DNA of 64,000 bases, taken from a virus. How positions within the stretch are numbered: position 1 is the first letter of the stretch; each line of letters opens with the position of its first letter. The position numbers were made by a program, and so were the translations under genes. This document shows, piece by piece, positions 1 through 7,778 of the stretch. Location of the stretch: IMG/VR virus record IMGVR_UViG_3300010396_000003, positions 64,001-128,000 of that record, one strand, 5' to 3'. Under the pieces are notes generated by a model. That model was not told the origin of the DNA. It was given only the letters and a program-made list of their open reading frames with translations, and made no database searches.

Positions 1-529
1 GTGACGCCGAGGAACGCATTTGAAGGTTCATGCGAAGCGTATAAGGATCATTCGGATCACCGCCGCGCTTCGCCGCCATCTGCTTAGCCTGTTCAGCTTC
101 GCGCATCGACTCCATGCCCTCTTTGGCATTTTTATCGATCTGTCGTTCAAGAATACTAATTTGACCGCGCACATTGGAAATCTGTTGCTGAAAATCCTGA
201 TCCTTTTTCTTCATCTGGAGGATATGATCTTTGACGATATCTATAGGATAGCAATGGATAAAGATATTCGTCAGTGAACGGATCAAGGCGCGGAAAATAA
301 TACGAGGCTTCTTGCCAAATACAAGATAGCCAAGTCCGCACAGTTCACCAGCGAGAAGCGCGATGTGCAACATATCGGTGAGAAGGGAAATTATGTAGTT
401 AAAAATAACTAGCGCATTGACGCCGACGACAACAAGGATTGCTCCGATAACGATGAGCATTCCCCAGTTCTCCGGCTTGTCGAAAAATTTGCGTCCCGAC
501 AATTCCGGCATGGTTGGGCCTGAACTCAT
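1..529 (-). CDS. Membrane-anchored coiled-coil protein, cut by the window edge
   Basis: The frame opens at an ATG at 529 and stays open to base 1, so the C-terminus lies outside the window; about 176 residues are visible. Residues about 22-72 form two hydrophobic membrane-spanning segments. Residues about 100-150 are rich in Q, E, K and R with heptad-like spacing, as in a coiled coil. The start overlaps the stop of the preceding gene in an ATGA junction, so the two are probably translationally coupled. No family is recognised. A membrane anchor with a cytoplasmic coiled coil is the only role the sequence supports. Confidence 0.75.
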   Translation of the reverse strand, partial: MSSGPTMPELSGRKFFDKPENWGMLIVIGAILVVVGVNALVIFNYIISLLTDMLHIALLAGELCGLGYLVFGKKPRIIFRALIRSLTNIFIHCYPIDIVKDHILQMKKKDQDFQQQISNVRGQISILERQIDKNAKEGMESMREAEQAKQMAAKRGGDPNDPYTLRMNLQMRSSAS

Positions 530-873
530 TTGCTTAATCCTCCTAATTGTTCGTTTATCTGTTCCGGCGTGCGCGGTTTTGGCTTATCACCGTGAATAAA
601 CTGAGCCTCGCACAAAATACACATCGGCTTACCGTCAAGCACGGTTATGCTTTCAATTTCGATTTTCCCGCATACTGGGCACGTACAATAACGCGTGTTG
701 CATGCTTTGACGTGATCTATCCACCACGTGCCGATCTTCGCTTTTTCGATAACTTCCCAATCATCGAGGATTTTTGATTTAGCAAGACCGAGATTCAAAT
801 GGCGGATGTCGATATCGTGTGGAATCGTCACTTCCATGACGATATAAAGGTGGACTGTTTTTTCGTCTTGCAT
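526..873 (-). CDS. Small zinc-ribbon protein, unknown function
   Basis: This 115-residue protein has a beta-rich N-terminal half and one CPVC...CILC cysteine set (about residues 65-88) typical of a zinc ribbon. Its start overlaps the previous stop in a TAATG junction and its stop overlaps the next start in ATGA, so it sits inside a tightly coupled operon. Zinc ribbons of this kind are very common in this window. A nucleic-acid or protein-binding role is possible but not shown. Confidence 0.75.
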   Translation of the reverse strand: MQDEKTVHLYIVMEVTIPHDIDIRHLNLGLAKSKILDDWEVIEKAKIGTWWIDHVKACNTRYCTCPVCGKIEIESITVLDGKPMCILCEAQFIHGDKPKPRTPEQINEQLGGLSK

Positions 874-1511
874 TATTGCAATAACCCTGAATAATGCGCC
901 TTCTGCGCATCGAGCTCTGCGCCGCGCTTAGCAAGTGCCGCATTTAAATCGGCCTGCGCGTTGTTGATTTTTGTCTGTGCTTGCGCGAGATCAGTGGAAA
1001 GCTGAACGATTTGCTGTTGAAGTTCGGCGACCTGTTTTCCAAGAGCCTCAATCTTATCGTGACGGTCGCTAATTTCCAATTTCGTTTTGCCGTCAAGGAA
1101 AGAGTGAATCGCGCCTACCTTGTTTTGTAAATTTATTTTTAGAGTTTCGAAGGCATTGAGTACAGTTGCGGCCGTTAAACCGTCTTGCGCCTTCGCCGCC
1201 GCGAGAGCCGCTTGGAGTCTCGTGCGCTCATCAAGACCTGGCACATTCGCCAATGGATCTAGATGTTTTTTGAGAATTCGTCCGGCATCTGTTGTTTCAA
1301 AATCTGTCGCCTCGAACAGAATTCGATAGGTATTGCCATCTGTAGTAATCACCGTTGATTGCGACGGTGGTATTGGAGCCGATGTGTGCACATCCCATGA
1401 AATTGGATTTGTTGGTACGGGAGCTGGAGTAACTAGGTTAATGGGCGGCGGCGTTGCTTTTTGCGGTTCATCTTCATACACCATGTGATGCAACTTATTC
1501 TTTAAACTCAT
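873..1511 (-). CDS. Coiled-coil protein, unknown function
   Basis: The 212-residue protein has a proline-rich N-terminal segment (residues 15-50), then a mixed alpha/beta part and a long C-terminal helix (about 125-212) rich in A, Q, L and K that looks like a coiled coil. A strong Shine-Dalgarno (GGGAGAA) precedes the ATG, and the promoter at 1534-1563 lies just upstream, so it is probably the first gene of the leftmost transcript. No enzymatic motif is seen. A structural or scaffold role is possible. Confidence 0.7.
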   Translation of the reverse strand: MSLKNKLHHMVYEDEPQKATPPPINLVTPAPVPTNPISWDVHTSAPIPPSQSTVITTDGNTYRILFEATDFETTDAGRILKKHLDPLANVPGLDERTRLQAALAAAKAQDGLTAATVLNAFETLKINLQNKVGAIHSFLDGKTKLEISDRHDKIEALGKQVAELQQQIVQLSTDLAQAQTKINNAQADLNAALAKRGAELDAQKAHYSGLLQ

Positions 1512-1533
1512 AAGTTCTCCCTTGTGGGCAGAG

Positions 1534-1563
1534 ATAGTAAACGTTTATGTCAGCGCTTGTCAA
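1534..1563 (-). promoter_or_regulatory. Sigma70-type promoter for the leftmost operon
   Basis: On the minus strand TTGACA (1563-1558) and TACTAT (1539-1534) are separated by 18 bases, a near-consensus bacterial promoter, about 20 bases upstream of the ATG at 1511. The palindrome AAACGTTT lies between the two boxes, a good position for an operator. Confidence 0.6.
1537..1549. promoter_or_regulatory. Palindromic motif around AAACGTTT, possible operator
   Basis: The 13-mer AGTAAACGTTTAT overlaps the -10 box and spacer of the promoter here. The same 13-mer in inverted orientation occurs at 7742-7754 in the other sizeable intergenic gap of this gene block. A palindromic core recurring in two intergenic gaps suggests a protein-binding site. 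Confidence 0.4.
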
Positions 1564-1792
1564 GTCCGATCCATTTATCAAATTTCCTGAAAGCAATAAT
1601 CATCCAGCAAACAGGACACCAGCGTCGAAATGATTCCGGCGGTTCATCGTCAAGGACATGTAAAAAATGCCAGCGAAAGAAATGAATAATAAATATAATT
1701 TGATACAACAACACCATCAATAGAACGAACCATACGGCGCTTTCAAGAAGTATTTTACTCGGTCCACTCACGATCATTGGCTGTTGGTCCAT
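1550..1792 (-). CDS. Small membrane protein
   Basis: This 80-residue protein has one or two hydrophobic segments (about residues 15-40) followed by a basic tail with a CPVC pair. Its first 38 bases overlap the 3' end of the adenylosuccinate-synthetase-like gene in another frame, which suggests coupled translation. The function is unknown. Confidence 0.6.
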   Translation of the reverse strand: MDQQPMIVSGPSKILLESAVWFVLLMVLLYQIIFIIHFFRWHFLHVLDDEPPESFRRWCPVCWMIIAFRKFDKWIGLDKR

Positions 1793-2888
1793 ATCCGCGA
1801 ATGAAGGCTAGTTGTTCAATCTCACTATTCTCGCGCGTAAAGAAATTCTTATTCACATCAAGATGATTTAAGGCAACCCCATCGATGCCGCCAACAATGT
1901 CGATCGCGCGTTTAATTAGCGACAAATCAAAATGTCCGCGGCGAAACTTGCCCTGGCTTCCATCATCTTCATTGTGTGGTTCCGGATAAGTTAGTGTAGC
2001 ATCTTCGGTCTTAAAAGGACCATCGCCATGACGGGTCAAATAGGTTCGGGTAACTCCGATCTTTTTGATTGACCCCTGAAATCTAGATTCGTTCAGCAGA
2101 GTAAACGCGTTTTCAAAAGTTGTATTTGTCCACGTATTGAATTCCGGCTCTCCATGCTTTTCATCGAGCAAAACACCTTGTGCTCCCTCAAAAACAATGT
2201 CATCGCCATTTTTTGCACGCAGATCCATTCCCCGGACAAGCGTTACCTGCTGCTGCCATTGAATCAAATCAGCGAGATAGCGCCCAACCGCATCTGGATC
2301 GTAAAGATATTCGATGTACTCTTTGCAGGAATCCGAATAGTGTTTAAACTTCTCAACTGCTTTCTGAGAAATTTTCTGGATAAACCTAACCTTCCTATGG
2401 AGTTCCTTCGGATCCTCTTGTGTGTCGCGAGCAAATAGAACTTTATCGCCGTGAAAAATATGGTCGGCTCGCGCCTGTCCGACACCCATACCACAGCTAT
2501 TGTGTCCACCTTTAACCAAAAGCTGGATACGATTAACGGCTCGTTGGAAGGGTGTGATGATTACACAGCGTTCATCAACGCTTGTACGCTTAAATGCATC
2601 CGTAATGCCCAGGTCGCGCAGACATTGTTCTTCGCACATCATCGTCTGTGGATCCACAAGCATGAAACGGGAAAGATGCGTGCGAACGCTTGGTACGAAC
2701 ATTCCACTTCCGAATTGAGCAAATGTGTGAACCTTGCCGTCTGGACATACTACGGCGTGGGATGATTGTGAGCCGCCATTATAACGGACAACCAGAGCTA
2801 TCTGGCGGGTGCGACAGATAAAATCGACCGTCGCACCCTTTCCTTCATCGCCGTACCCGAGCCCGGCAATAAGATAGGCATTAGACAT
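1755..2888 (-). CDS. Adenylosuccinate-synthetase-like enzyme (PurA/PurZ superfamily)
   Basis: The protein of 377 residues starts with the superfamily P-loop-like motif GDEGKG (residues about 12-17), followed by VVRYNGGSQSSH, which matches the PurA VRYQGGHNAGH region including the catalytic histidine. It also has VFEGAQGVLLD and TRTYLTRHGDGPF, the counterparts of PurA FEGAQG and STRVGAGPF. PurA joins IMP and aspartate using GTP; phage PurZ uses dGMP to make the 2-aminoadenine precursor. As I recall, PurZ enzymes replace the aspartate of GDEGKG, and this protein keeps it, so PurZ activity is uncertain. The ATG at 2888 was chosen over an upstream ATG at 2966 because alignable sequence begins there and it overlaps the PRPP-synthetase stop by 8 bases. 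It is somewhat shorter than bacterial PurA (about 430). It is coupled to the NAD-salvage-like genes upstream. Confidence 0.85.
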   Translation of the reverse strand: MSNAYLIAGLGYGDEGKGATVDFICRTRQIALVVRYNGGSQSSHAVVCPDGKVHTFAQFGSGMFVPSVRTHLSRFMLVDPQTMMCEEQCLRDLGITDAFKRTSVDERCVIITPFQRAVNRIQLLVKGGHNSCGMGVGQARADHIFHGDKVLFARDTQEDPKELHRKVRFIQKISQKAVEKFKHYSDSCKEYIEYLYDPDAVGRYLADLIQWQQQVTLVRGMDLRAKNGDDIVFEGAQGVLLDEKHGEPEFNTWTNTTFENAFTLLNESRFQGSIKKIGVTRTYLTRHGDGPFKTEDATLTYPEPHNEDDGSQGKFRRGHFDLSLIKRAIDIVGGIDGVALNHLDVNKNFFTRENSEIEQLAFIRGYGPTANDREWTE

Positions 2889-3759
2889 TGCATGCCGTCG
2901 CATGTTTCCAAAGTTCATCCCGCGGTACGAGCGCGTCAAGAATAGTGCCATGGCATGGAATGACAATTAGCTTTTCGTGTGGCTTGGGATTAAATGAATC
3001 GGTTGTGTAAACCTTCTCAAAATGAGAACTCAACCGATCCATAGCATGATTTGAGAATATGCCATGCGTTACATAGAGATAGAGCTTTTCGGTATAACCC
3101 TGCTTACGGAATTCCTCTGCAAGTCCGATGAACGTACCGCCGCCATCACAAATATCATCTACGAGCAAAAGCGAGTCGGCACCTTCAAAATGAAATTCCT
3201 CGCGTTTAGGAACAACAAACTCCAACAGTTTCCCCGTTTGTGGATCGCGTTTTTTATCGCATTGTAGATAGGCACCGCCAAAAGCGTAACGACTTGCGCC
3301 CTTGTCCGGCAGGACAACGACCGGCCTCCCTATATTTTCCTGGGCGACATTGATTATCGGCTTCGGAGAAATATTCTTAAGTTTGGTTGGCATAAAGCCG
3401 AATGCAACCTGCGAGTGGATATCCAATGTCACAATCTTTTTAAGTGGCAGCGCAAGAAGAAAATCACAGAATACTTCTAATCCAAAACAATCACCCGGAC
3501 GAAATGAGCGGTCAGCCCTGGCGTATGGGAAATAAGGAAGTACTAGCATCGGAAGTGTAATTTCAGAGATCGCATCAATTAGTTGGGCAACCGCCATTAT
3601 CTCGCCATCTTTAATCGTGGCGAATACTATCACGTTGCTCGCAGTTCCTATTAACTGGAGCTGTTCGGGAAACAAACGCACCTGAACTTCGCCGGCTGGA
3701 TAACGAAACATCTCAAACTTCGTTCCTGCGTCTTCCGGATATTTAATTGTGCAAATCAC
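2881..3759 (-). CDS. prs-like: Ribose-phosphate pyrophosphokinase-like enzyme (Prs, or Adps of NARP1)
   Basis: The 292-residue protein has the Prs pattern: PYFPYARADR (compare PYFGYARQDR), VTLDIHS (compare VDLHA), and the PRPP loop LLLVDDICDGGGTF (compare VLVDDMIDTGGTL). Prs transfers pyrophosphate from ATP to ribose-5-phosphate. In the phage pathway NARP1 a Prs homologue (Adps) instead pyrophosphorylates ADP-ribose. The start is a GTG at 3759, overlapping the NAMPT-like stop (GTGA) and preceded by GAGGGTG. The PRPP loop has an extra glycine relative to E. coli Prs, which may affect substrate choice. Being coupled to a NAMPT-like gene supports the NAD role, but Prs and Adps cannot be separated by eye. 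Confidence 0.9.
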   Translation of the reverse strand: MICTIKYPEDAGTKFEMFRYPAGEVQVRLFPEQLQLIGTASNVIVFATIKDGEIMAVAQLIDAISEITLPMLVLPYFPYARADRSFRPGDCFGLEVFCDFLLALPLKKIVTLDIHSQVAFGFMPTKLKNISPKPIINVAQENIGRPVVVLPDKGASRYAFGGAYLQCDKKRDPQTGKLLEFVVPKREEFHFEGADSLLLVDDICDGGGTFIGLAEEFRKQGYTEKLYLYVTHGIFSNHAMDRLSSHFEKVYTTDSFNPKPHEKLIVIPCHGTILDALVPRDELWKHATACNV

Positions 3760-5282
3760 GCTCGCACCCTCTTTCTGATCTTTTCAAAATCCTCATCGAT
3801 CAACAGATTACTGTTCTCAAATACTTTACGAAAAGCACAGTCATCCAGATCATTGGGCGTTCCGCCGTCGGTGACTATAAAACTGCCATTAGATTCGTGC
3901 ACGATCGGAATACCGTTGAGAGAAGCTTTCTCTCCTGAATCCGTTACTGGTTTCTTGAAAATGTTGACGATTTTATCGCCTCGGCGCACGGCTGTTGCTT
4001 TCATGGCATGACCGAATGTATCGCGAGTCACAAATTCATAGGTGAACGATCCGATACCAAAGACCATATTGTAGGGAGATAGTTTTAGCTCGTGAACTGT
4101 CCTTTCGAGAATGGCGTCTGCGCGTTCGAGCGTAATACTGTCTCCATAGATCGCGCCAGCCATATTGATTAACGGCAGACCGTCTCTATTCGAGTCGACT
4201 CCCATTGCTTGGGCAAGTAGACGAAGCGTTCCCAACGCGGCCGGACTGCCGGCGCCTTTATCGGGATCCCCACAGATGATCAACACGGGATCACCGCTAT
4301 CGGGACGAATAACAACTTTCGGCGGGACGCCAAACACACTTGGCGTCCTAGCACAAATATCATCACGAAGACACGGAACATATTCGGTTAACACACGCCA
4401 AAGGTCCCATGTATCAGAAACAATCGACACTACGCCGGATGGATAAATGTCTTGAATGATACGTCGGAATGTTTCAAGTTCGTCTTCTTTCCCGCCAGCA
4501 CACATCACGGAATGCTCTGTTGCTGGAACGGATCCGCCGCACGTTAATTGAGCGTAGTAATATTTACTCGCAGCAATAATAGCCGGGATCGTGTCGGTAC
4601 CTGAAAAGCTAAGGAGGTGACCCATACCCGACAATACTGCGTCTTCAATTCCCGACATCCCACGAAAAGAAAAATCATGTCCCATCCAATCAATAAAGCT
4701 TAAATCTCGCTCACCGGCTTCTTGGGCATATTTGATGAACAACTTACGATAGCTTTGTGCTGTTGTGGCAGATGTGCATGGCTTCCATAGAATACAAGAC
4801 AGGATTGTTTCGAGATAGTTTGGTAGCCAAAACCCGCAAGGATGTGTATTGGTAATGACAAGCGATGGAACGCGCAGCGGAACAGAACTTCCTTCCGGCA
4901 GAGCCCATATCGCTATAGGCAAATAGCCAAGCTTGTGCAGCGCTTCGATATGATCTGTCCGCGGGTTTTCAACTCCCAGTGTTGCCTGAATAAGCGCGCG
5001 ATATTCATCTAGTATTTGATCGAGCGGTCGCGAGAAAAAATGGCTATTCCACTGGTTGATCAGGATTTCCTTAATGAAATACTGTAATCCAAAAAATACA
5101 ACGCTTTTACGGCTCGCGATACGTGTTGAGCGTGCCGTCCAATTCGACCACACTTGCGTCGTGTCATTTGGATACTGAGAGACGTGACCGACTTTATAGA
5201 AGTCGATCAGGAATATCGGATTAATGTCTGTCAGGCTTGGATACGAGAATTGAATCGAGCTCCGTATTTGCTGTTGCTCCAT
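3756..5282 (-). CDS. nadV-like: Nicotinamide phosphoribosyltransferase-like enzyme (NAMPT/NadV, or Namat of NARP1)
   Basis: The protein has 508 residues, close to NAMPT length (about 490). Diagnostic stretches are FYKVGH near the N-terminus, FRGMSGIEDA, SGTDTIPA, VPATEHSVM (active-site histidine region) and IRPDSGDP (ribose-phosphate binding, compare RPDSGNP in human NAMPT). NAMPT makes NMN from nicotinamide and PRPP; the Namat variant uses pyrophosphorylated ADP-ribose to make NAD+ directly. The ATG at 5282 has a good Shine-Dalgarno (AGGAG, 7 bases away) although it lies within the end of the upstream gene. Its stop overlaps the start of the Prs-like gene, an arrangement expected of a two-enzyme pathway. 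Confidence 0.92.
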   Translation of the reverse strand: MEQQQIRSSIQFSYPSLTDINPIFLIDFYKVGHVSQYPNDTTQVWSNWTARSTRIASRKSVVFFGLQYFIKEILINQWNSHFFSRPLDQILDEYRALIQATLGVENPRTDHIEALHKLGYLPIAIWALPEGSSVPLRVPSLVITNTHPCGFWLPNYLETILSCILWKPCTSATTAQSYRKLFIKYAQEAGERDLSFIDWMGHDFSFRGMSGIEDAVLSGMGHLLSFSGTDTIPAIIAASKYYYAQLTCGGSVPATEHSVMCAGGKEDELETFRRIIQDIYPSGVVSIVSDTWDLWRVLTEYVPCLRDDICARTPSVFGVPPKVVIRPDSGDPVLIICGDPDKGAGSPAALGTLRLLAQAMGVDSNRDGLPLINMAGAIYGDSITLERADAILERTVHELKLSPYNMVFGIGSFTYEFVTRDTFGHAMKATAVRRGDKIVNIFKKPVTDSGEKASLNGIPIVHESNGSFIVTDGGTPNDLDDCAFRKVFENSNLLIDEDFEKIRKRVRA

Positions 5283-5427
5283 GTGTCGGCTCCTGTAGCG
5301 ATATCATTTTCTTGATTTTTCCGTTTTGAATAACGATGGCAATACGCCCGTACCAACCCGGCTTGATTAACTTTTCGAGCGTTGCAAAGACTTCCTCTGT
5401 CTTTTCCGTTCTCTCAACGACGGACAT
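5221..5427 (-). CDS. Small protein resembling YezD/DUF2292
   Basis: This protein of about 68 residues contains YGRIAIVIQNGKIKKM, which resembles the YezD (DUF2292) core, where a YGS-IVIVIQDGK-type strand pair is typical. The ATG at 5427 was chosen; a GTG at 5460 in frame is possible but has a weak ribosome-binding site and overlaps the upstream gene more. The function of the family is not known. Confidence 0.6.
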   Translation of the reverse strand: MSVVERTEKTEEVFATLEKLIKPGWYGRIAIVIQNGKIKKMISLQEPTHGATANTELDSILVSKPDRH

Positions 5428-5680
5428 CGGGACGGTTCGGAGGTGCGTTACGGTCGCCACCTGTAGGCGGTTTGTCGATATTCAAAGCATCAGCAGTTAT
5501 AACTTCGATCTGTTCAATGTCAAAATGCTGCATATCGATTGGCTTACCTTCGTGTAACTCGCGTGGCTGGAGACCAACACGGACACATTTATTAAGCCAT
5601 TCTGTTTTGGTAACGATTATCCCCTTAAAACCAGTAATGGTGTCTTTTGCAAGATCTCCCAACTGTGGCTGCTTTGACAT
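5414..5680 (-). CDS. Conserved small phage protein, unknown function
   Basis: The 88-residue protein has the pattern GDLAKDTITGFKGIIVTKTEWLNKC, with GKPIDMQHFD later. I recall this type from many phage genomes as a small beta-rich protein whose D-x-[IV]-T-G-x-x-G segment resembles a KOW/SH3-like barrel. The C-terminal 20 residues are proline- and arginine-rich. The function is unknown. Confidence 0.7.
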   Translation of the reverse strand: MSKQPQLGDLAKDTITGFKGIIVTKTEWLNKCVRVGLQPRELHEGKPIDMQHFDIEQIEVITADALNIDKPPTGGDRNAPPNRPDVRR

Positions 5681-5688
5681 TTTTTCTC

Positions 5689-6279
5689 CTAGAGATTGAG
5701 TAGTTTAAGAATCTGATGAGCCCTTGGTGTTTCCACGAAATTATTCATTTCCTCAATAAACCATCGAGGTGAACGGTCCATCAACTTACTTGGGGTGTAG
5801 CCATCAATGATGGTGAAGATGGCATATAGATCGTGATTCGTGATTTGAGAAAGGGCATCGCGCAACCGGTCGCGGCTATAGCTTCCACGCTTTTGCCACT
5901 TCTGCCAAAGCGAGTGCCCTTCATCATGGAATTGCGTTATAGAAAGAATGTCTTTGTCGTCGGTAAATTCTTCCAGAAACTTCCTGGCAAGGGAGGCGTG
6001 GCTGTTTGGATCTCGGATTGATACTTGGTGTCCGGTACGGCGCTTACCTTCGAGCTTGAATGTGTCGTGAGCATGGATGATGATTTTTAACTTTTCATAC
6101 TCATCCGGCATCAACATGTGATCAGCCCGATAAATCAATTCCAATGTTTGATCGAGCTCGGCGATGTGTTTGTCTACAGTTCCCTCAGCATGTCCCTTCC
6201 TGGGTTTGCCGTAGGTTAAACCTTCAACATAGCGAGGATCGCTTTGGATTGTTTCTAGTATTCCGCTCCACTTGCTCAT
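5689..6279 (-). CDS. HD-domain phosphohydrolase
   Basis: The 196-residue protein shows the metal-binding pattern of HD hydrolases: a first histidine in GHAEGTVDKHIAEL, the HD pair in IIHAHDTFK (about residue 70), further histidines in QFHDEGH, and a late aspartate in FTIIDGYTP. HD proteins hydrolyse (d)NTPs, (p)ppGpp or cyclic nucleotides. DatZ of Z-genome phages is a dATP triphosphohydrolase of this superfamily, but identity with DatZ cannot be shown here. It ends with a TAG codon. Its neighbours are nucleotide enzymes and a VWA protein. Confidence 0.8.
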   Translation of the reverse strand: MSKWSGILETIQSDPRYVEGLTYGKPRKGHAEGTVDKHIAELDQTLELIYRADHMLMPDEYEKLKIIIHAHDTFKLEGKRRTGHQVSIRDPNSHASLARKFLEEFTDDKDILSITQFHDEGHSLWQKWQKRGSYSRDRLRDALSQITNHDLYAIFTIIDGYTPSKLMDRSPRWFIEEMNNFVETPRAHQILKLLNL

Positions 6280-7199
6280 ACGGACATTTTTCTTCTGACA
6301 TGTGCGATAGAAGCGAGAATTTCCTGGGTCTCATTTGATGACGCACCGACCGCCGCGAGATCGCCGGCCAGGATTTCATCGGTAATTTCTTTCTCGGTCT
6401 TTTGAACAATGGCTCCGATCGTGTTGCAAATTAATTTCGGTTTCGCCAGATCGATAACGCAATCCTCGCCAAACAACTCAACGTACTGTTCTCGCGCGTG
6501 CGGATATACGTTCTTTGGGCAAATTACAAATGTGTGATATTTCTGTTTTAATTCCTGGATGATTTGCTCGATGGGGATATCCGCCTGCAGGTGGTCATCA
6601 AAAATCAATTCGACTTCTTTTGCTCGAACCTGCCCAAAAATGGACTCGTCGGCATACATAAAAAAGTATCCCTTACGGTCACGCTTCTGCAAACAATCAA
6701 GAATCGTCTTGCGCGCCGCCGCGTAGATCGCAAGATCATACGATTCCCCATCGTTTCCCCCACCGCAAGCAACCAGCCAAACATTCCGTATATGGTCGTC
6801 AATGCGGTTGTCTGATTCAAAATCGGAAATCTGCAATGCGTTCTTTCCGACAGAATTAATATCGTCGTTGGCGGCAATGGCAACCTGGGGATCTTCGATG
6901 CACTTACTGAGAAGGTCCATCAATTCTGGAAGTTTCTTTTGTGCCTCAACGGCATTGGCGTAGTTTGAACCGGTGACATCAAATACGATCATGATCGCGT
7001 TTGAGTTTGGATGTTCATCGCTATCCCGGCTCTCAAGGGAGCCGAATGGTTTTTTGTTAATCCGGCGAGGATCCAAGGCTTGATGTAATTGCTTTGTTCT
7101 TTCTGCTTGTTCTGAATAGGCAAAGTCTTTCACGCCGCTAAGTGCGCGAGTATGACTTGACCTTAAATAATCATCTCTACTAAATTTCCCTGAGCCCAT
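6276..7199 (-). CDS. VWA-domain protein
   Basis: The 307-residue protein has a hydrophobic strand followed by DVTGSN (about residue 75), a DxTxS-type MIDAS site for a divalent metal, then the alternating strands and helices of a von Willebrand A fold and GGGNDGESYDLA, where MIDAS-completing residues are expected. VWA proteins bind partners through the metal. In phages they are annotated only as VWA proteins, sometimes next to AAA or HD proteins. It overlaps the HD gene by four bases (ATGA), so the two may act together. Confidence 0.8.
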   Translation of the reverse strand: MGSGKFSRDDYLRSSHTRALSGVKDFAYSEQAERTKQLHQALDPRRINKKPFGSLESRDSDEHPNSNAIMIVFDVTGSNYANAVEAQKKLPELMDLLSKCIEDPQVAIAANDDINSVGKNALQISDFESDNRIDDHIRNVWLVACGGGNDGESYDLAIYAAARKTILDCLQKRDRKGYFFMYADESIFGQVRAKEVELIFDDHLQADIPIEQIIQELKQKYHTFVICPKNVYPHAREQYVELFGEDCVIDLAKPKLICNTIGAIVQKTEKEITDEILAGDLAAVGASSNETQEILASIAHVRRKMSV

Positions 7200-7610
7200 T
7201 TATTTCCTCCATTTTCCGAGTTGGATTTTTAACTTCGCGTTTTCGGCGCGAAGTTCAATCAGCATATCGAGAGTACTGTCGTGATTTGCCCAATTACAAA
7301 TGAATTGATTTTCGAGATGTTTAATCCATGCATCTTTCGATTGTTGCTTATTTATATTCCGAAGACGTTTCATTTCCGCAAGGACTTCTTCTGCATGACG
7401 GAAGGTCATATCAAAGTATTGCGTCACAGATTTGTACCTTGGCAGGACGGTATAACAGACACCCTGAGCCGCTGGCTTCTTGTAAAATTTACATTTCGGT
7501 TCAAGGCAAAATGATTCGAGAATCGGTTTCTGGATCGTTCGACACTCCAGCTTGTGTGGATTCTCCTTCGACCGCCCGTAATACTTCGTCTTCGTAGTAG
7601 TTATCTTCAT
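7200..7610 (-). CDS. Cysteine-containing protein, unknown function
   Basis: The preferred start is the ATG at 7610, which has a strong GAAGGTG ribosome-binding site and gives 136 residues; a TTG at 7670 would add 20 residues but overlaps the upstream zinc protein. The middle part has CLEPKCKFY and GVCYTV, and the C-terminal third is charged and helical. No family is recognised. Confidence 0.6.
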   Translation of the reverse strand: MKITTTKTKYYGRSKENPHKLECRTIQKPILESFCLEPKCKFYKKPAAQGVCYTVLPRYKSVTQYFDMTFRHAEEVLAEMKRLRNINKQQSKDAWIKHLENQFICNWANHDSTLDMLIELRAENAKLKIQLGKWRK

Positions 7611-7701
7611 GGTCACCTTCACAGCATTCTTCGCAGCGTCCGCAGGCAATGCAGATTTCGTCTTCATCAATTCCGATGGTTAGACACTGGGGGCAACGCA
7701 T
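7501..7701 (-). CDS. Small zinc-ribbon protein
   Basis: This 66-residue protein begins MRCPQC and continues with CIACGRCEECC, a classic treble-clef or zinc-ribbon cysteine set, followed by an acidic segment. Its 3' half overlaps the next gene in another frame by about 110 bases, more than is usual here, so the true end or the neighbour's start may differ. The function is unknown. Confidence 0.55.
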   Translation of the reverse strand: MRCPQCLTIGIDEDEICIACGRCEECCEGDHEDNYYEDEVLRAVEGESTQAGVSNDPETDSRIILP

Positions 7702-7719
7702 TGCTATCCTTTAACAGTA

Positions 7720-7766
7720 CTGCCGGATGCTCATTAGGAATATAAACGTTTACTCGCATCCGGCAG
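7720..7766. promoter_or_regulatory. Perfect 11-bp inverted repeat with AAACGTTT in its loop
   Basis: CTGCCGGATGC (7720-7730) and GCATCCGGCAG (7756-7766) are exact inverted copies. The 25-base loop contains ATAAACGTTTACT (7742-7754), the reverse complement of the 13-mer in the promoter at 1537-1549. No T-run follows on either strand, so a simple terminator is unlikely. TTGACA (7775-7770, minus strand) lies just upstream but no good -10 box is spaced to it. An operator or cruciform site is the best reading. Confidence 0.45.
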
Positions 7767-7778
7767 CATTGTCAAGGG

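Noticed and set aside
1755-2888. Calling the PurA-like gene purZ
   Set aside because: The aspartate of GDEGKG is kept and no other Z-genome gene can be confirmed by eye, so only the superfamily was named.
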